From positions 1 through 7,358 of the forward strand of contig CALHQN010000166.1 of the NCBI GenBank assembly GCA_938036585.1: DNA of 7,358 nt, in the 5' to 3' direction. This stretch comes from an uncultured Campylobacter sp. GTDB lineage: Bacteria > Campylobacterota > Campylobacteria > Campylobacterales > Campylobacteraceae. The translations under genes were made by a program, and so were the position numbers. Below the pieces are notes generated by a model. That model was given only the letters and a program-made list of their open reading frames with translations, did not search any database and was not told the DNA's origin. Positions 5,139-7,358 of this stretch are shown in pieces (positions within the stretch are counted from its first letter, which is position 1; each line of letters opens with the position of its first letter).

Positions 5139-7358
5139 ATGAACGATCTCATCACCATCACAGGCGCGCGCGAACACAATCTGAAAAATATAAATTTGCA
5201 AATTCCAAAGGACAAACTCGTCGTTTTTACCGGTCTTAGCGGCAGCGGCAAGAGCACTCTAGCGTTTGATACGCTATATGCCGAGGGGCAGCGCAGATAC
5301 GTCGAGAGTCTAAGCAGCTACGCGAGGCAGTTTTTGGACCGCGTAGGCAAGCCCGACGTCGATAAGATCGACGGTCTAACGCCTGCGATCGCGATCGATC
5401 AAAAAACGACGTCGAAAAATCCGCGCTCGACGGTGGGCACGATCACCGAAATTTACGACTATCTGAGGCTGCTTTATGCGCGCGTGGGGGTGCAGCACTG
5501 CCACAAATGCGGCAAGCCGATCTCAAAGATGAGCTCCAGCGACATCATCGCCGAGATTATGAAGCTGCCGCGCGGTGCAAAGGTGATCCTGGGCGCGCCC
5601 TTGGTGCGCGAGAAAAAGGGCAGCTTCGCCGATATGTTGCAAAGCTTGCGCGAGCAGGGCTACGTGCGCGCTCAGATAGACGGCGTGCTGGTGCGACTGG
5701 ACGAGGAGATCGAGCTAAGCAAGACGAAAAAGCACTCGATCAAGGTCATCATCGACCGCACGATCATCGACGAGGAAAATTCCATCCGTATCGCAAGCGA
5801 CGTCGAAAAGGCGCTCAAGCTCAGCTTCGGCGAGCTTGAGGTGGAGATCGCAAACGCCGCCGAGCTAGGTCTTGCGCAGAGTCTGATCCACTACAGCGAG
5901 CATATGGCGTGCTTTGATTGTAAAATTTCATTCAAGCCGCTCGAACCGCTCGCGTTTAGCTTCAACTCCCCAAAGGGCGCGTGCGAGAGCTGCGACGGGC
6001 TGGGGATAAAATTTAGCCTCGATCTGGGCAAGATCATCAACGAAAACGCCTCGATCGAGGGCGGCGCGATCAAGGTGATGTCGGGATTTAACAAGAGCTA
6101 TTACTATAAATTTCTGCTCGGATTTTGCGAGGCAAACGGCATAAACGTCAAAATCCCGTATGCAAGCTTAAGCGAGGAGCAAAAAAAGCTGATCCTCTAC
6201 GGCAGCGTCAAAGAGATCGATTTTTACTGGAAAAAACATAAACTCGTGCGAAAATTTGAGGGCGCGATCAAATACGCCTACGATCTGCTCAAAAACGAAA
6301 GCGATCTGGACGATTATATGAGTGAAAAAATTTGCCCAGACTGCGGCGGACTGCGCCTGCGCCCGGAAAGCCTCGCCGTAAAGGTCGCGGGAAAAGGCAT
6401 CGGCGACGTGATAAATATGAGTATCGCAGACTGCGTGGAATTTTTCAGCGACGAAAAGCGGTTTTCAAATTTAAGCGAAAAGGACGCGCAGATCGCTGCG
6501 CCGATCCTAAAAGAGATCAACGAGAGGCTGTTTTTCTTAAAGGATGTGGGGCTTGGATACCTCACGCTTGGGCGCGATGCGCGCACCATCAGCGGCGGCG
6601 AGGCGCAGCGTATCCGTATCGCAAGCCAGATCGGTTCGGGTCTTAGCGGCGTGATGTATGTGCTCGACGAGCCTAGTATCGGGCTTCACGAGCGCGATAC
6701 GCAAAAGCTCATCAAGACGCTGCAAAGCTTGCAGGAAAAGGGAAATTCCGTAATCGTCGTCGAGCACGATAAAAAGACGATCGAGGCGGCAGACTTCGTC
6801 GTAGATATCGGCCCGGGGGCGGGTAATCTAGGCGGCGAGGTCGTATTCGCAGGAGACGTCGCGCATCTGCTTCAAAGCAATACGCAAACCGCGCTGTATC
6901 TAAACAACCAAAAGGAGATAAACTACCAAAAGCACCGCAAACAGGAGCTTTGGCTAAGTATCAAAAACGTAAACATCAATAACATCCACGGCCTTTGCGC
7001 GAAATTTCCGCTGCGAAATTTAGTCGGCATCACGGGCGTTAGCGGCAGCGGCAAGAGCTCCTTGGTGCTGCAAACCATACTGCCTACCGCGCTTGAGGAG
7101 CTAAATCGCGCTAGAAAGTTGCACGCGGTAAAGGACGCTAAAATTTCGGGGCTTGAGAGCCTGGATAAAGTGATCTATCTGGATCAAACCCCGATCGGAC
7201 GCACTCCGCGCAGCAATCCCGCGACCTACACGGGGGTGATGGACGAGATCCGCGCGCTTTTTGCCGCGACGAAGGAAGCGCAGCTGCGCGGATACAAGAT
7301 CGGCCGCTTCAGCTTCAACGTCAAGGGCGGGCGCTGCGAAAAATGCGCGGGCGAGGGC
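5139..7358 (+). CDS. uvrA: UvrA, excinuclease ABC subunit A (3' end outside window)
   Basis: The DNA-damage-recognition ATPase of nucleotide excision repair; it acts as a dimer and loads UvrB. The ATG at 5139 starts 740 open codons up to the right edge; the family is about 940 residues, so roughly 200 are missing. The protein starts [18 protein letters not shown], the usual UvrA opening. Walker A of the first ATPase is GLSGSGKST (32-40). The first zinc site is C258, C261, C282 and C285 (CFDC...CESC), and a further conserved CPDCGG pair is C399/C402. The ABC signature ISGGEAQR is at 484-491 and Walker [14 protein letters not shown] starts at 505. The second Walker A is GVSGSGKSS (633-641). The window ends inside the second zinc module, [10 protein letters not shown] (731-740). 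No damage to the frame or to a key motif is seen. It is the only plus-strand gene and is divergent from the nucleosidase-like gene. Confidence 0.98.
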   Translation, partial: MNDLITITGAREHNLKNINLQIPKDKLVVFTGLSGSGKSTLAFDTLYAEGQRRYVESLSSYARQFLDRVGKPDVDKIDGLTPAIAIDQKTTSKNPRSTVGTITEIYDYLRLLYARVGVQHCHKCGKPISKMSSSDIIAEIMKLPRGAKVILGAPLVREKKGSFADMLQSLREQGYVRAQIDGVLVRLDEEIELSKTKKHSIKVIIDRTIIDEENSIRIASDVEKALKLSFGELEVEIANAAELGLAQSLIHYSEHMACFDCKISFKPLEPLAFSFNSPKGACESCDGLGIKFSLDLGKIINENASIEGGAIKVMSGFNKSYYYKFLLGFCEANGINVKIPYASLSEEQKKLILYGSVKEIDFYWKKHKLVRKFEGAIKYAYDLLKNESDLDDYMSEKICPDCGGLRLRPESLAVKVAGKGIGDVINMSIADCVEFFSDEKRFSNLSEKDAQIAAPILKEINERLFFLKDVGLGYLTLGRDARTISGGEAQRIRIASQIGSGLSGVMYVLDEPSIGLHERDTQKLIKTLQSLQEKGNSVIVVEHDKKTIEAADFVVDIGPGAGNLGGEVVFAGDVAHLLQSNTQTALYLNNQKEINYQKHRKQELWLSIKNVNINNIHGLCAKFPLRNLVGITGVSGSGKSSLVLQTILPTALEELNRARKLHAVKDAKISGLESLDKVIYLDQTPIGRTPRSNPATYTGVMDEIRALFAATKEAQLRGYKIGRFSFNVKGGRCEKCAGEG

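Noticed and set aside
5507..6767. Other frames within uvrA on both strands
   Set aside because: The continuous plus-strand UvrA frame with all family motifs explains this region; the others are arginine-rich or antisense shadows.

Overview
The window looks like chromosomal DNA from a Campylobacter, probably one of the more GC-rich human-associated species (the gracilis/showae/rectus/curvus type). This genus call is inferred from three things: the very frequent AAATTT words in and between genes, the character of the UvrA protein, and proteins whose tails carry the D/E-X-N-X-S/T sequon of the PglB N-glycosylation system. No search was run. No tRNA, rRNA, CRISPR array, transposase or phage gene was seen.

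Left part (1-1610, all minus strand): an overlapping, apparently translationally coupled operon runs right to left. It contains a short-chain dehydrogenase/reductase (945-1610) and two tandem paralogues of an unrecognised membrane-anchored four-cysteine protein (476-955, and 1-489, which runs off the left edge). The paralogues end in a 7-residue repeat in which almost every repeat carries an Asn, most of them in full bacterial N-glycosylation sequons. The left edge breaks off at a repeat of the ribosome-binding sequence that starts the second copy, so a third copy may follow.

Middle part: a gap of about 365 bp (1611-1975) holds no convincing gene. It has 11 AAATTT words and one perfect AT-only palindrome. 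Then come a spore-photoproduct-lyase-like radical SAM protein (1976-3250, minus) with its own TATAAT promoter, a five-helix membrane protein (3324-3803, minus), a possible 34-residue small gene (3800-3904, minus) that exactly bridges the next gap, and a nucleoside phosphorylase/MTA-SAH nucleosidase-like protein (3907-5064, minus). That protein's conserved core is split by three long low-complexity insertions.

Right part: a compact divergent promoter region (about 5065-5138) separates the nucleosidase gene from uvrA (5139-7358, plus). uvrA covers 740 codons, with both Walker A motifs, and is cut by the right edge. UvrA is the damage-recognition ATPase of nucleotide excision repair. The radical SAM protein belongs to a family named for a DNA-repair enzyme, but lacks some residues expected of that enzyme, so a shared repair role is only a possibility.

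The most notable content is the tandem pair with regularly spaced glycosylation sequons, followed by the insertion-riddled nucleosidase, the altered SPL-like protein and the bridging small ORF.
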